64,000 nucleotides of DNA from Mytilisepta virgata. Taxonomy: Eukaryota > Mollusca > Bivalvia > Mytilida > Mytilidae. This document shows, piece by piece, positions 36,880 to 48,051 of the stretch. The notes beneath the pieces are model-generated. The model did no database searches and was not told the DNA's origin. It saw nothing but the letters and a program-made list of their open reading frames with translations. Each line of letters opens with the position of its first letter. Within the stretch, counting starts at the first letter, position 1. The DNA lies in contig CM051520.1 of assembly GCA_028015205.1 (NCBI GenBank), forward strand, positions 66,286,694 to 66,350,693. The letters run 5' to 3'. Position numbers and translations under genes: made by a program.

Positions 36880-37415
36880 GCAGCAATCGGAGATTGCACA
36901 TCCCCCCGCTCCCAGCAAAGTCGGAATGCACAAAGTCTGAACCCCTCATAATTTCAAATTGCATAAATAGAGAAAAAGTTTGACACTGATCTTTGGATAT
37001 CAAGAAACAACACAGAAATATGAAATTGGACTTCTACTGCTCGGACAAAGTCGAATGCAAAAGTTTTAAGATGGATAAAATTGAAATGGCCTACATCAAA
37101 TGAATGTAAGTCTTAACTTGTCATGTCCATTAAATATATATATTGTTTAGGGGTGGGGATCTAAAATGTTTGTGAGAAAACTTGCTTCCAGCTAAGCCTA
37201 AATACATAAATTGTGAAAGCTATAAAACTTTAAAACTTCAAATTGCATAAATAGTGAAAAAAAGTCTGAAACTGATCATTGCATATCACTGAACAACACA
37301 TGAATCAGAGTTTGCACTTCCCCTGCTCCCACAAAGTTGTAATGCAAAAGTTTAAAGATGCACAAAACTGAAATGGCCTGAATCAGATGAATATTAGTCC
37401 CTCCCTTTTCTGTCT
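36880..37415. repeat. Two-copy 285-bp repeat containing a lone 124-bp-family monomer
   Basis: TTCAAATTGCATAAATAG at about 36953 recurs at about 37238, and AATGCAAAAGTTTTAAGATG recurs as AATGCAAAAGTTTAAAGATG. Between them CTTGTCATGTCCATTAAATA followed by TGTTTAGGGGTGGGGATCT (37117-37162) is the core of the unit that forms the array at 52 kb. Confidence 0.65.
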
Positions 37416-37438
37416 AGTTCCAACATCTCTTTCTGTCA

Positions 37439-37460
37439 CAAGAGAGAGAGAGAGAGAGAG
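37439..37460. repeat. (AG)n microsatellite
   Basis: Ten or so AG dinucleotides in tandem. Confidence 0.9.
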
Positions 37461-38339
37461 TTGTCTTAAATTTTACTAGATGCTGTGTATTTTGTAATGA
37501 AATTAACTTAAACTAATACATATTTAAATAATATGTCTATGCTCAATGTAAAGTCACATACCTATAAAAAAAGAATTAAAATTAACATTGAATTTTATAC
37601 TAATCTAAATACAGCAATATTAGATGGTGTATCAAATGTATTCATGCTTGGATGTGCTCACAAGTCCAGAATATCTAAACACCTGTAAAATGGAAAGAAA
37701 TGTCATTAGTTCATGCTTGTTATATTTGTAGTAGGAAATAATAGATATAAATATTATATGAATCAAAGAAAAATTTGCCAGTTAGGGGTACTGCTTATTA
37801 ATGCAAACTTAGAATTTGCATATGGATTAGGTTAAAACGAGTATGCAGTAATTTTCTACAATTAATAACTTGTGAAAGTACAATTGTTCATTGGTACCAA
37901 TTTCTGTGGATTTCAAGTTTCATCAAAAGAATATTTGGTATCTACTAAAATGCCTTTTTTAACTGCTCTTCTGAGGTTAAAACCTGAATTTAAGAACCCA
38001 TAAATGTGATATTTGAAAATCATGAAAAATGGAACTCACGAATAAAAGTATAAAATGATATATTTGGATTAATAAGTGCATAACAGCAGTTATTATAATT
38101 ACATCCTTGATAATATATGCTGGAATTTGACATTTTTAGACAAATTGTTAATGATGTCAAATTATAAATTAGCATAAAGGTTAGGTTTAAAATATTGAAA
38201 GCAATTTATCAAGGATGATGTGTAGTTATTAATCAAGAAAAGTCAAACTGGTTTGCAAATTTTCTTTGCATTTATACCTGTAAATTATAATAATTTCATT
38301 CTGTAATTTTCTTTCTCATCACCTAAAATTTTAATAAAC
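37461..38339. other. Intergenic, possible 3' noncoding exon
   Basis: No coding frame. On the minus strand CCATTTTACAG/GTGTTTAG at about 37692 resembles an acceptor and might begin a noncoding last exon, but nothing else supports it. Confidence 0.25.
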
Positions 38340-38345
38340 TTTATT
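38340..38345 (-). terminator. Poly(A) signal AATAAA for the 38.4-39.5 kb gene
   Basis: TTTATT on the plus strand, 70 bp beyond the stop codon of the putative last exon. Confidence 0.4.
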
Positions 38346-38414
38346 AATTTATACTACTAAATGAAACTGAACAATTTTAAAGTAAGAAACATGTTTAAGA
38401 TAAAGTGGTAATTG

Positions 38415-39523
38415 TCAAGCTTTTTCTGGTGATGTAATTTCTGCTTCCTTTTCCTCTGTCTCTAGGAGCAAAGATTCAGCTGTTTCATCTTCATCCGAAA
38501 ATTGTATGTCACTTTGCTGTGTCTAAATGAAATGAAATGTAAGGTTTAATAAATTGGAAAATTGTAGGTAGTGATAGAACTTTGGAAGTTAATAATAATA
38601 AAAGTTTTGAACATTTAAGTTTTATGAAATAATATTTGTAGAAGTTTAATTTTAAAAAATTAGGTGAAAATCAAGAATATGTAGAAATAAATTTTGAAAT
38701 TTTGGCAAATGAATGAAGGAAAAAATAGTTGCCTCTGGAATTATGCTGGACTCAGCCAATGATGATGGTGTACTACAAGTAGTTATTGAAGCAGTAGTGC
38801 TAGCACTTATACTCGTAGGAGTGGTAGTTTGTGTACTATCACTAGTACTAACAGGGGTGATGGTTTGTGTAGTATCACTACCCAAAGATGTCTGAAATAA
38901 AAATAAATATTTTGGCATGATATATTTTCATTTTATCACTGAAGTGATTTGAAAGATAGTTCATAGGAATTCCAAATACCAAAATGACAACATCTTTTTT
39001 AAGAAGCTATAATAAACATACTATTTTAAAAATTAAGAAACTTAGTTTTATATGCAAAAATAATCAAAAATTTCAAAATTAACTCTTTCTGTAGAGAAAA
39101 AAATAAAAATGACACATATAAAATAGTAAAAATATATCATGCCTCTTTTATATCAAAATAATCCACTGCACTGTTAAGACTGTCAGTTGCTTTAGGTATA
39201 TTATTTCTCATTTCACATATCTCATTCAAACATTTGTCCATTTCATTGACATTCATTTGCTGCTGTGCTGTTTGCAGGTTTTTAATGTTTTGATTAACAT
39301 TAATTAACAATTTATCCATATCTCCTAATATGTGATTTCTTATAAGTGAAGAAGCATGAGCCATGCTTGCTTTACACAATCTAGCAGTACGCTGTAGTAT
39401 TTTGAGATGGTCTGCAGTTTTTGATGGCTGTGTTTGTCTGATTGTGTGTAGGTGGTCAATATCTTGTCTTAAAGATTCAGTATTTTTGTGAACATCTTTG
39501 AGAGATTTGGATATCTTGCCCAT
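38415..39523 (-). CDS. Putative three-exon gene, helical protein of unknown function
   Basis: Exon A (39523-39143) follows a strong acceptor TTTTTTTCCAG/AAA and starts ATGGGCAAG. It encodes about 127 helical residues (SKSLKDVHKNTESLRQDIDHL..., LLINVNQNIKNLQTAQQQ...). Exon B (38891-38733), after TTTATTTCAG, encodes a Ser/Thr-rich linker (TSLGSDTTQTITPVSTSDST...). Exon C (38522-38415), after TTCATTTAG, encodes an acidic tail (SDIQFSDEDETAESLLLE... to SPEKA) and a TGA. All three join in phase 0 only if exons A and B end at GAG/GCATGA and GAG/GCAACT, which are GC-AG introns. Otherwise exon A alone gives a 128-residue protein. A GTAAGT donor at 41507 could mark an upstream 5' UTR exon. It lies downstream of the Helitron on the same strand, so it may be host or cargo. 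Confidence 0.4.
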
Positions 39524-39526
39524 TTT

Positions 39527-40202
39527 CTGGAAAAAAATTCTACGGTAATTATTATATAGTAAGCTATAACTTCAGTCATCAAAACTAAAAGGAAATAGAG
39601 ATAATTTTAGAGGTAAAATACCACTTTTTGTCAAATTTGTTTAATACAATGAGAATTTTTATAATATCATATCATATTCCACTTGGGTGAAATGTTAAGA
39701 CATGTGACATTCAAATGTAATACATGTACTAATTAAAAAAAACTTAATTAAGTTCAATTTCTGTAATTTTGTAATGAATGTGTATTTTATGGGTTTTATT
39801 AAATGTTGCTGAAGGTCATACAATTTCATGTAGATAAAGAGTTTATTAAAATTTGGATTTTTTGTGGATGCATGCATCATTGACAATCAGACCTTGACTG
39901 TTATCAACTTACAGTGAATTTGCATGTATTTATTTGTGATAACCTGGGGAATTATAAAATATTTCCTTCAAGTCTGAATCACTGAAGCTAACTTTATACA
40001 ATAAATCTATATACATGGGATATAAATTTACAAATATCAGTAATTATTATTGACTGATTTTAACTTCTGTGAAATAGACTATGCTTTGCAAAAACTATCA
40101 TTGAACCCCAAAGATAAAATTAATATACATATATAAATAATATAATATGTATTTGTCTATTAATGATGACCAAACTATGATGTTGCAATTTTCACTCAGA
40201 AA

Positions 40203-40266
<64 letters not shown>

Positions 40267-41952
40267 CTTTAACAACTGTATCACAATAGTTATTTTGTCG
40301 ATATGATTAATAACTATTGAAACTCTCTTGTGTAGAGAATTAAGAAAATATATGGTTTTTTGGTATGAATATTTAGAGTTTTAGAGTTATCAACAAACCA
40401 CAAAGATTATAAAGAGATGTAGGAAGTGAGGCCCAATCAACTGGTTGCATATCTACAGACTAAAGCCTACAGTTCTAGTAGTAATGGTTTCAGGAAAATG
40501 TGTCAGATAACTTTATGCAGAAAGAAACAATAATAAGAAGAAGAAACAGAACAAAAAGCTTGTGTCTTCACCCATGTTTGGAAGATACAATGATCAGAAA
40601 AAATAAAGTATTAGAAAGAATAATTAAATCTGTAGAGTTAAGTAACAAATTAATGTAGTTGAACTGAAAGTATGATATGATATTTTAAAGTCAGATTTTT
40701 ACTCAAAACTTCTATATATTAAATAGAATATGTAACAGATAGCATAAAATTCAAATCATAAGCTCATATTGGTAAATATATGTCATGCTAGTCAAAATCC
40801 AGCTTTCTATATTATTTGATGATTTGTGTCCTTAATAAATAATTTAATGAAATTTTAAGCAGAATTTTATTTATAGTTTGGCGGTTATTTTTTTTTTCAT
40901 TGAAGAACATGTGAGTGTTCTCAGAGAAAGTAAAACAATTTCCAGTATCAGACAGTGTCTTTAGAATTCTTTAAGTATGCTGTGAAGGCATTTGACAGGA
41001 TACTGAAGTAACTGAAAATAAATTGGTTTTTATAAAATTTTTATAACTGTGAAAATGTGAAAATTATTTTGGCAAAATAATTTAGCTGGTAATGTGATCA
41101 AAGAAAAAGAAGGGATCAATTTCAAAAGTTATGACAATTTTGGAGATACTGGTGTATTATTGATAATGTAAGCCTCAAGGATTCCGTAAAATACAGTATT
41201 ATAAATTTTAAGTATGATTGTACAAAAAACAATTACATTTTCAAAGAAATCTTATTTTAACAGCTGGATCAAAGCATAACAGGTTTAATCATTGCTTATG
41301 AAGTAAAAAACAAAAGTTATAAAAAAAACTTACGAGATATGTGTTCTATTGTTAAGTATAAGTTCAATGATTGGAATATAAACTTTGCAGGTTAACACGT
41401 TTTTCTATGTTCTTCTGCACTATCAAAATTATAGTTGTGAATGGAAAACTTTTGAATTGTTTTAGTACAACTTTATTATGCCTTATTGAACTGAAGTATA
41501 AACTTACCAGAAAATCTTCTTCTTCCACATCTAGTTTGGAATAATGCAGGAAGACGACATCATGTATGGTTTTGTCTCAAAATGTTCAATTGTTGTAAAT
41601 TATTTCAAACTGTTCAACACAACACTTATCACAGGTATAATGTCAGCACTGGTGGCTTTGTTGTTTATAATCAATGTAAAAGCTTTAAATGATGTCTTCA
41701 AGTTTTAGGTTGTGATGTTTATAAGCACAATCTGTTTGCACAGCAGTAAGTATTGTCTTTTCCGGATGTTATTTTTCCAGTAGTAGCAGAATAATTGGCA
41801 TTGTACTAGACATGTGGAAGCAAATGTATAATAAAAAACTTTCCTTGGAATTCTGAATTATCGTCAAAAGAAAACAAACGGTAAATTGAATAACCCAACA
41901 GTAAAATGGTAGACTATGCACATTTAAAAGCATCTCTGAAACATTTTTTTTT
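39527..41952. other. AT-rich sequence between the small gene and the Helitron
   Basis: Contains a long (AT)n run at about 40208-40263. Minus-strand donor-like sites CTG/GTAAGT (41507), CTC/GTAAGT (about 41335) and CACT/GTAAGT (about 39912) suggest transcribed introns. No further coding segment was found. The 3' end of the Helitron should lie here, but a clear terminal hairpin was not identified. Confidence 0.4.
40208..40263. repeat. (AT)n microsatellite
   Basis: About 28 uninterrupted AT dinucleotides. Confidence 0.95.
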
Positions 41953-42231
41953 CTATTCTGCTGGATATATACAATCATAGTGGATGCCTAATGTGTGATG
42001 AATGTACAAATTTCCATCAATAGGGACTTGTCCATCATGTGTATCATTTGGGTGTAGAGTAACCGGTTTAATTTCTATCCACTTCCAGTTGCTGTTGTGT
42101 TCTACAATGAATTGTTCTGTAAATTCCCAAATAGTAGTTTGGAATAATGTTGCTGTTGCCAAAAGTTCAATTTCTGTAGCCCATTTTTTAGAATGTCGCA
42201 TTTGTGATATGTGTTGTTTTAAACCATTTAA
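41953..42231 (-). pseudogene. Helitron OTU domain, C-terminal part beyond the in-frame TGA
   Basis: Directly after the TGA, in the same frame, sequence continues LNGLKQHISQMRHSKKWATE, LLATATLFQTTIWEF and ends LYIHHTLGIHYDCIYPAE with a TAG stop at 41953. HYD near the end is where OTU proteases carry their catalytic His, and DGNC upstream of the TGA carries the catalytic Cys. The protease is thus split by a single nonsense codon. No other damage is seen across these 92 residues. Confidence 0.75.
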
Positions 42232-45200
42232 TCATGTACCTTGCCATTCAAGAAATGTATTTTTGTGCATGTCTACAAAATCACAAATTAAATGTCTCAA
42301 GCGCAGATGGTGTTTTTCTGTTCCTAAGAGTTGTTTAGAAATAGCTCTGAAGAAGCAGTTGCCATCACTGCTAATACCATCAATTACACATGGACATGTA
42401 TGTGTTTGTAAAATTCTGAGGTATCCAGTATACCGGTAATCATACAGGTCCTGTCTTACGATAGGATCATGACCTACTTTGACTTTTATGTAACTGGCGA
42501 CTTTCAGAGAATCTTCTTTTGACGGCAAGTTGAATGATTGTATGAAATGACTGTTTTGGTGTGTTTCAAGTATTTCTACAGAATTGTCCATAGTATGCAA
42601 TTTGGATGCTGATGATGCGACAAATTTCCTTGTAGGCTTGAATTTGATATTGTTTTGTTTATGGCTTTCCTTACAAAGTGGCTTTGCTTGCAATTTTGTG
42701 ACACTATCATTTTTTTTTACATCATTTGGATTTCCTGGTGTTGGCAGTATGCAGTAGGTAAAGTTATGATCTGAGAAGTAACATGGTATAACTGCAGACT
42801 GAAGTAACGGTGAAGTGTTGTTGGTGTAGATATGATCTATAATTGAAGAACTAATGTGCGTCGGAGAATTTATTATCTGGCTGAATTTTGTTCCTAAAGC
42901 TGCATTCAGTGTAGACTGTTTGTGTTTTTCATAATGCATATTAAAATCGCCAAGCAGCAGTACAGTTGTATTATCAAAATCCACTGTTTTTTTCAAATTG
43001 GAAATGTAATGGTTGATTCTAGATATTGGTATGTAGTCAGGGCGATAAAGTAGTGCAATGTAAATAGAGTATTTGCTCTTCACTGTCAACAGGACAACCA
43101 TGCATTCTATGTCAGTATTGTTGCTTTCAGATATTATCTTTACTTGTATACTATTTTTTGCATAGAAACCAATTCCACCTTTTGAATTGCATAAAAGACA
43201 ATTTTCTTGGCATGTATGGTTTTTGTATGATGTATGTCTGTCCTTTCTATAAAAGTGATACCCTGGCAACTGTACTTCTTTTGTAGGTACATTTTCATTT
43301 AGCCAAGTTTCAGTAATACATATTACATCAAAGGAAAGGATGTCTTTGAAAGTTTTCAAGTCATTGATATGTTTCAAAAGTGATCTGGCATTGATGTGGC
43401 ATATCTTTGTCCATACATCTTTGGAAAGCAGTTCAACAATGTTTTGAATTTCATGGCTTTGTTCTTTTAATCTTTTCATTTCATTATCAACTGATTTGCT
43501 AGTTTTTATCTTTGAAATGTCAATGTTTTGTAAAAATAATCCATTTAATGTTCTAGCTCTGCTTAATACAACATATCCTTCACCTGCTTTCATGTAGCCT
43601 TCAAATGACACAACAATTTGGTCTGTTGATAATCCTTGCACTTTGTGTATAGTACTGGCAAAACATAATTTTAGAGGGAATTGTTTTCTGGTAACTTCAA
43701 TTGCTCCTTTCTGGTGGAGGAAAAACTTGCTTTCTTCCATAAATATTGACACTGCACCAGGAATGAGGGAAGTATGGTTCTTTTTATGTATTATTCCAAC
43801 ATCTTTTGAATCAAATTTAACCTCAACTGATCGTATTGAATTTTGTGGATTATTATCCTTGTATGTAAATCCTACAACCTGTCCTTGCATGCCATTGACA
43901 AGAGAATCAGAAATATCTATGTTCTTAGTCAGCATAACTCTTGCTCCAATTGCTAGAATCAAAGATTGGGTAAGTCCACCGGTAAGAGATTGGTCATCTG
44001 GAAGATTAACAACTTGAGCTTTATTTGTGTGTATATCCTTCTTGGAGTCAACAGATTGTATTACTACATGTGGTGATTTGAGTTTGTTGATCATTTTCTG
44101 ATTATGACTATCAACTAATGCATTTGTAGGATATACATGTAATGCATCAATTGGATACCTTTGGTCTTTTTCTGAAACAAGTCGGGTTTTCAGTGTATCA
44201 ATGTCTTTTTCAGTAAGTTTTGCAGTTCGTACTCTATTGAGAAGATTTGAAAAATCGGCATCTCCCTTCTGACGCATGACCTCTGTTAATTCAAAGAGTT
44301 CAAAATAATCTTTCCATATATGATTTGGATTAAGGCTCTCATAAGGATCTAATGACTGAGAATATACTGGTTGCTGTTTTACTGGTGGTAACTGATAAAA
44401 ATCTCCAACAGCCAGTACTGATATACCTCCGAAAACAATGTTGTTGTCAGTAATGCCTTTTATATCCTGAAGACGTTTGTGAAGTGATGTAAGCAGGGAC
44501 AGTCCTACCATAGAAATTTCATCTATAATGAGTACTCTAAGATTTTCCATAGCATTTCTAAGAGAGGCTAACTTTTCATTTGACAGTGCTCGGTAGTTGT
44601 TACTGTTGCAATTAATAGGTATAGAAAATGCTGTGTGTATGGTAATACCATCAATGTTAGCAGCTGCAATTCCTGTTGGAGCAGTAATCATTACAGGACT
44701 ACTATCAGGGGAATCAGAAATAGGTCTAAGCTCTCGTTGTATCATTGCAACAACTGTCTTTATGACATGGCTTTTGCCTGTTCCTGCACCACCAGTAAGA
44801 AATATGTGAAATGGTTTGAGCGATGACTGGTTTTTCTCACAACTGACACAATCTCTACACCATTTTAATAATTTTTCAAATAGTTGTCTCTGCTTTGAAT
44901 TCAGTGATTGTACAGAAGAGTAGTATTCCGTGTCAGACAATCTCTTATGTTCCACTTGTACTGAGTATGGTTTTACAGCTGTTGTTTCCATTTCAGGTAC
45001 AGTTGAATATTCATTCAAAAAGTCAGGATCACTATTAGTAGATTGGTCACTTTTTTCATCAGAGTGTTGTTTCTGCTGCTCTGAGAACAGATTATCCCAT
45101 GCGTTTTCTGGTATCTTATCCATATTTTGTAGGGCAATATCTATATCTTCTGCACAATGTTCAAATGAAGATTGATTAAGAGATACTGTCTCTTTTGCGC

Positions 45201-48051
45201 TCTCCAAAAACTCTGAGTAAGTAGAAAATTGGCCTTTCAAATCTACATCCTCTATTCTCCAAGGAAAATACAGCATTAGTGTTGAATGGGAGTATCTTTC
45301 AGGTGACTTTACTGCTGAAAATCGTGGAGAACGAAGTATTGCTCGTTTCTTTCTTCTTACCATCACTCCCATTTTATTAAGAAGCGCAATATCTTTTCCT
45401 TTTTCAATATTGTTTTCATCTTTTTCAGTTTGAGCAGCTTCGTCATCTTCATCAATTACTTGTTCTTTATCTGATGAATCTCCTTTCAGCCTGTATAAAG
45501 TACCAAAGTCAGCTAAGCACATCTGTTCTAAATTCTTTGGTCTTGCCACATAACGATCAATTATACCTTTTTCAAAGATGTCATCCGAGTCTGGAGGTAG
45601 TAATTGCAATTTTTGTGCTGATTTAAGAATATGTGTTCGTTCATCTGGAAGGCCAGTATTAAGGAAAACAACAGTTCTGCTGCAGTGTTTAAGAGGTAAT
45701 GGAAGAAGTCTGTATGTTGCTTCTTGAGCACTAAGTTCTCTATGTGTTAGAAATACATTGCCTACTGTTTTTAGTTGTTTTCTGATGGAATCATTTTTGG
45801 AGCACTCCTTTGCTGTGGTTCTTAATAGATCTCCCATTTGTCTTTCATCTTTACTAACATATGACAAGATGTACATTGCACAAGCATAAGCATTAGTAAC
45901 GAACTGTATATCTAAATTGGCTGACCAGATCTTCATCAAAGCTGGATTGTAGTTATTTGTAGACGTATCTATTGGTTGTCCTTTGTATATAACTGTTTGG
46001 TTTCCTGTTGATTCTTTCAGTGCCTGCATGTAAGTAGCTTCAGGTAAGTTTAGTGATTTCAAAATGTCACATAATGTTCTATCAGGGTTATCTTTAACAG
46101 CTTCGTGTACAGAATGTAGAGTAACTTTAATGTCATTTTTTCTTGATAGGAGTGCTTGTGGGTCATAGTCATCTACGGAAGGTGGTGCAGCAATAATAGT
46201 GGTCTCTGTAGGTGGTTTTGGGTACTGGAAACGGCATGATTTGTTATATTTCCTGCAAGTGTGTGAATGTGTATGGTTTTGAAGAGTTGTGACTAGTTCA
46301 AATAGTTCCTGATCATCTTCTGGAGAAGGAATTTTGGCAGAAATGTACTGATCAATAAACTGGGTAATTTCACAGTCATCATTTTTTCCTATTTTTGGTG
46401 CATTTTCAATCCAGAATAGACAGTGGATGTGAGGGCTTCCTCTTTGTTGAAACTCTGTTCTGATGAAGTAATCGTTTATTTTTCCAATTGGCTGGACAGT
46501 AGAAAGTAGAACATCGTGAAGAAATCGGTTTACTCTGTATTCAAAGTGTCTGGCTACAGTGACAGGATTGGTTTTAATCCATAAACATTTTTCTTGCCAG
46601 TTCATTTTCTGTACTTCTTCTTCTTTCAAGTGAACACCATGTTGCTTAGCAATAATGGTAATTACTTCAGGCCATTTTAGATCTGCAGAGCTGAAGGAAC
46701 AAAACCATGTTGGAATACCAAGCTGACGTACCATAGCATTGAGATCTGATAATGTTTTCATCCAGTATGGATACGATCCTCTGATAGTCTGAAGAAAACG
46801 AAAACCTTCATTTTGGGATAAAATGCTGTCTGAAGTATCTGCATTGCAAATTTGTTTTGCAGTAATTTTGTTTGCTCCTCCTGAACCTTTTCTCATGGCT
46901 ATGTTGATACTGTCTAATATCTGTTTGGCTTCACACATATATTGGGCCATAAACAAATACTCAATGTTTGCAGCAAATCTTGAGTCTACATTAAGTATTC
47001 TTTGGTTGAAGTAGCGTTTCATTGAAAGTGTAACTGTTCTGCCTTTTGCATTAAGTCCAAATCGTCCTGTAGGATGAAGAGTAGGAAAAGCCATTGTCTC
47101 ACAATCACAATCTTGGAAGAAGCTAATTGGATGTTGACCTTCACCCGGCGCTAAGGAGATGGTTTCCTTACCAGTATATACATAAGATGTTGGTTCCATG
47201 CATGTGTTGTATGGAAATCCACGAAGTTTTGCAACTGGATCTTCTTCATCATCTGATTCATTATTATCCTCATTATCATTACTTTTTACTTCATTATTAT
47301 TGTCATCAATATCACTTTCAATGTTTTCATCATTGTCTGTTTCTATTTCTTCTTGATTTTCTATAAGGTGAAGAATCATATCATCATCTTCGTTCAGTGA
47401 ATGCTCTATCCAGTCATTATTAACTTTGATTTCTGCATACTGTGGATGTTTGTCTTTCAGAAGTAGCAAGGCTTTCATAACATGGTTTGGCCTGATGGAC
47501 TGATACATTACATGTCCTCTGTACATCAGTTTCCTTTTCAATTTGACAGGCACTAATCCATACTGTGACGGCAGTCTTGGTAACAAAGATATAATGCTGT
47601 CAAGAGATGTTGGTACATTTACTGCTGGACCTCGAATTCCTTTTTGATTTCCTCTAGGAAGGTTAACTATTTGCATGAATGGTATTCGTAATGATATTAT
47701 TCTTTCTTCTAAAGGACACAAGTCAGCTAATTCAAATGGTGGCTGTTCAACAGAAAGTTTATTGGATTCTGCTTGTGACGGCATCTTTCCTTTTTTTATT
47801 GACTGATGGCAAGTTTTGCATATCCATTCAAAATTATCAAAACTTTTGTATGAAGTCAGACAATTATCAACCAAAGTTCTCTTGATTTTCAAATTTCTGT
47901 ATCTATCAGACGGAACATGAACAACTGAATGACGATAAAGCATTCGTTTACAGCATGTACAAACATAAACTGGTCCACATTGTAATGACTTCTGGAACTT
48001 TTCTCTTATATATGTCAAGTCACTTTCTAATTCAGCATTGTAAATAGACAA
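42232..48051 (-). CDS. Helitron Rep/helicase/endonuclease/OTU polyprotein
   Basis: 1939 codons from the 48051 Met to a TGA. Residues 30-90 hold zinc-binding Cys pairs (CTCCKRM, CKTCHQS). About 340-550 is the Helitron-like N domain and Rep with HUH motif RGSPHIHCLFW (His541, His543), and YILSYVSKDE (727-736) carries the two Rep tyrosines. A PIF1 helicase spans about 1040-1510: Walker A GGAGTGKS (1087-1094), Walker B IIDEIS (1175-1180), GDFYQLPPV (1216-1224), STIHKVQG (1466-1473) and YVVLSRAR (1493-1500). An AP-like endonuclease spans about 1548-1770 (TETWL, GDFN at 1701-1704, SDHN at 1760-1763). OTU starts at about 1890 (DGNC, Cys1899). The annotated Met is probably not the true start, because the upstream ORF runs into this frame across a poly(A) tract. 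Rep nicks and joins DNA for rolling-circle transposition, and the helicase unwinds it. Confidence 0.85.
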   Translation of the reverse strand: MSIYNAELESDLTYIREKFQKSLQCGPVYVCTCCKRMLYRHSVVHVPSDRYRNLKIKRTLVDNCLTSYKSFDNFEWICKTCHQSIKKGKMPSQAESNKLSVEQPPFELADLCPLEERIISLRIPFMQIVNLPRGNQKGIRGPAVNVPTSLDSIISLLPRLPSQYGLVPVKLKRKLMYRGHVMYQSIRPNHVMKALLLLKDKHPQYAEIKVNNDWIEHSLNEDDDMILHLIENQEEIETDNDENIESDIDDNNNEVKSNDNEDNNESDDEEDPVAKLRGFPYNTCMEPTSYVYTGKETISLAPGEGQHPISFFQDCDCETMAFPTLHPTGRFGLNAKGRTVTLSMKRYFNQRILNVDSRFAANIEYLFMAQYMCEAKQILDSINIAMRKGSGGANKITAKQICNADTSDSILSQNEGFRFLQTIRGSYPYWMKTLSDLNAMVRQLGIPTWFCSFSSADLKWPEVITIIAKQHGVHLKEEEVQKMNWQEKCLWIKTNPVTVARHFEYRVNRFLHDVLLSTVQPIGKINDYFIRTEFQQRGSPHIHCLFWIENAPKIGKNDDCEITQFIDQYISAKIPSPEDDQELFELVTTLQNHTHSHTCRKYNKSCRFQYPKPPTETTIIAAPPSVDDYDPQALLSRKNDIKVTLHSVHEAVKDNPDRTLCDILKSLNLPEATYMQALKESTGNQTVIYKGQPIDTSTNNYNPALMKIWSANLDIQFVTNAYACAMYILSYVSKDERQMGDLLRTTAKECSKNDSIRKQLKTVGNVFLTHRELSAQEATYRLLPLPLKHCSRTVVFLNTGLPDERTHILKSAQKLQLLPPDSDDIFEKGIIDRYVARPKNLEQMCLADFGTLYRLKGDSSDKEQVIDEDDEAAQTEKDENNIEKGKDIALLNKMGVMVRRKKRAILRSPRFSAVKSPERYSHSTLMLYFPWRIEDVDLKGQFSTYSEFLESAKETVSLNQSSFEHCAEDIDIALQNMDKIPENAWDNLFSEQQKQHSDEKSDQSTNSDPDFLNEYSTVPEMETTAVKPYSVQVEHKRLSDTEYYSSVQSLNSKQRQLFEKLLKWCRDCVSCEKNQSSLKPFHIFLTGGAGTGKSHVIKTVVAMIQRELRPISDSPDSSPVMITAPTGIAAANIDGITIHTAFSIPINCNSNNYRALSNEKLASLRNAMENLRVLIIDEISMVGLSLLTSLHKRLQDIKGITDNNIVFGGISVLAVGDFYQLPPVKQQPVYSQSLDPYESLNPNHIWKDYFELFELTEVMRQKGDADFSNLLNRVRTAKLTEKDIDTLKTRLVSEKDQRYPIDALHVYPTNALVDSHNQKMINKLKSPHVVIQSVDSKKDIHTNKAQVVNLPDDQSLTGGLTQSLILAIGARVMLTKNIDISDSLVNGMQGQVVGFTYKDNNPQNSIRSVEVKFDSKDVGIIHKKNHTSLIPGAVSIFMEESKFFLHQKGAIEVTRKQFPLKLCFASTIHKVQGLSTDQIVVSFEGYMKAGEGYVVLSRARTLNGLFLQNIDISKIKTSKSVDNEMKRLKEQSHEIQNIVELLSKDVWTKICHINARSLLKHINDLKTFKDILSFDVICITETWLNENVPTKEVQLPGYHFYRKDRHTSYKNHTCQENCLLCNSKGGIGFYAKNSIQVKIISESNNTDIECMVVLLTVKSKYSIYIALLYRPDYIPISRINHYISNLKKTVDFDNTTVLLLGDFNMHYEKHKQSTLNAALGTKFSQIINSPTHISSSIIDHIYTNNTSPLLQSAVIPCYFSDHNFTYCILPTPGNPNDVKKNDSVTKLQAKPLCKESHKQNNIKFKPTRKFVASSASKLHTMDNSVEILETHQNSHFIQSFNLPSKEDSLKVASYIKVKVGHDPIVRQDLYDYRYTGYLRILQTHTCPCVIDGISSDGNCFFRAISKQLLGTEKHHLRLRHLICDFVDMHKNTFLEWQGT

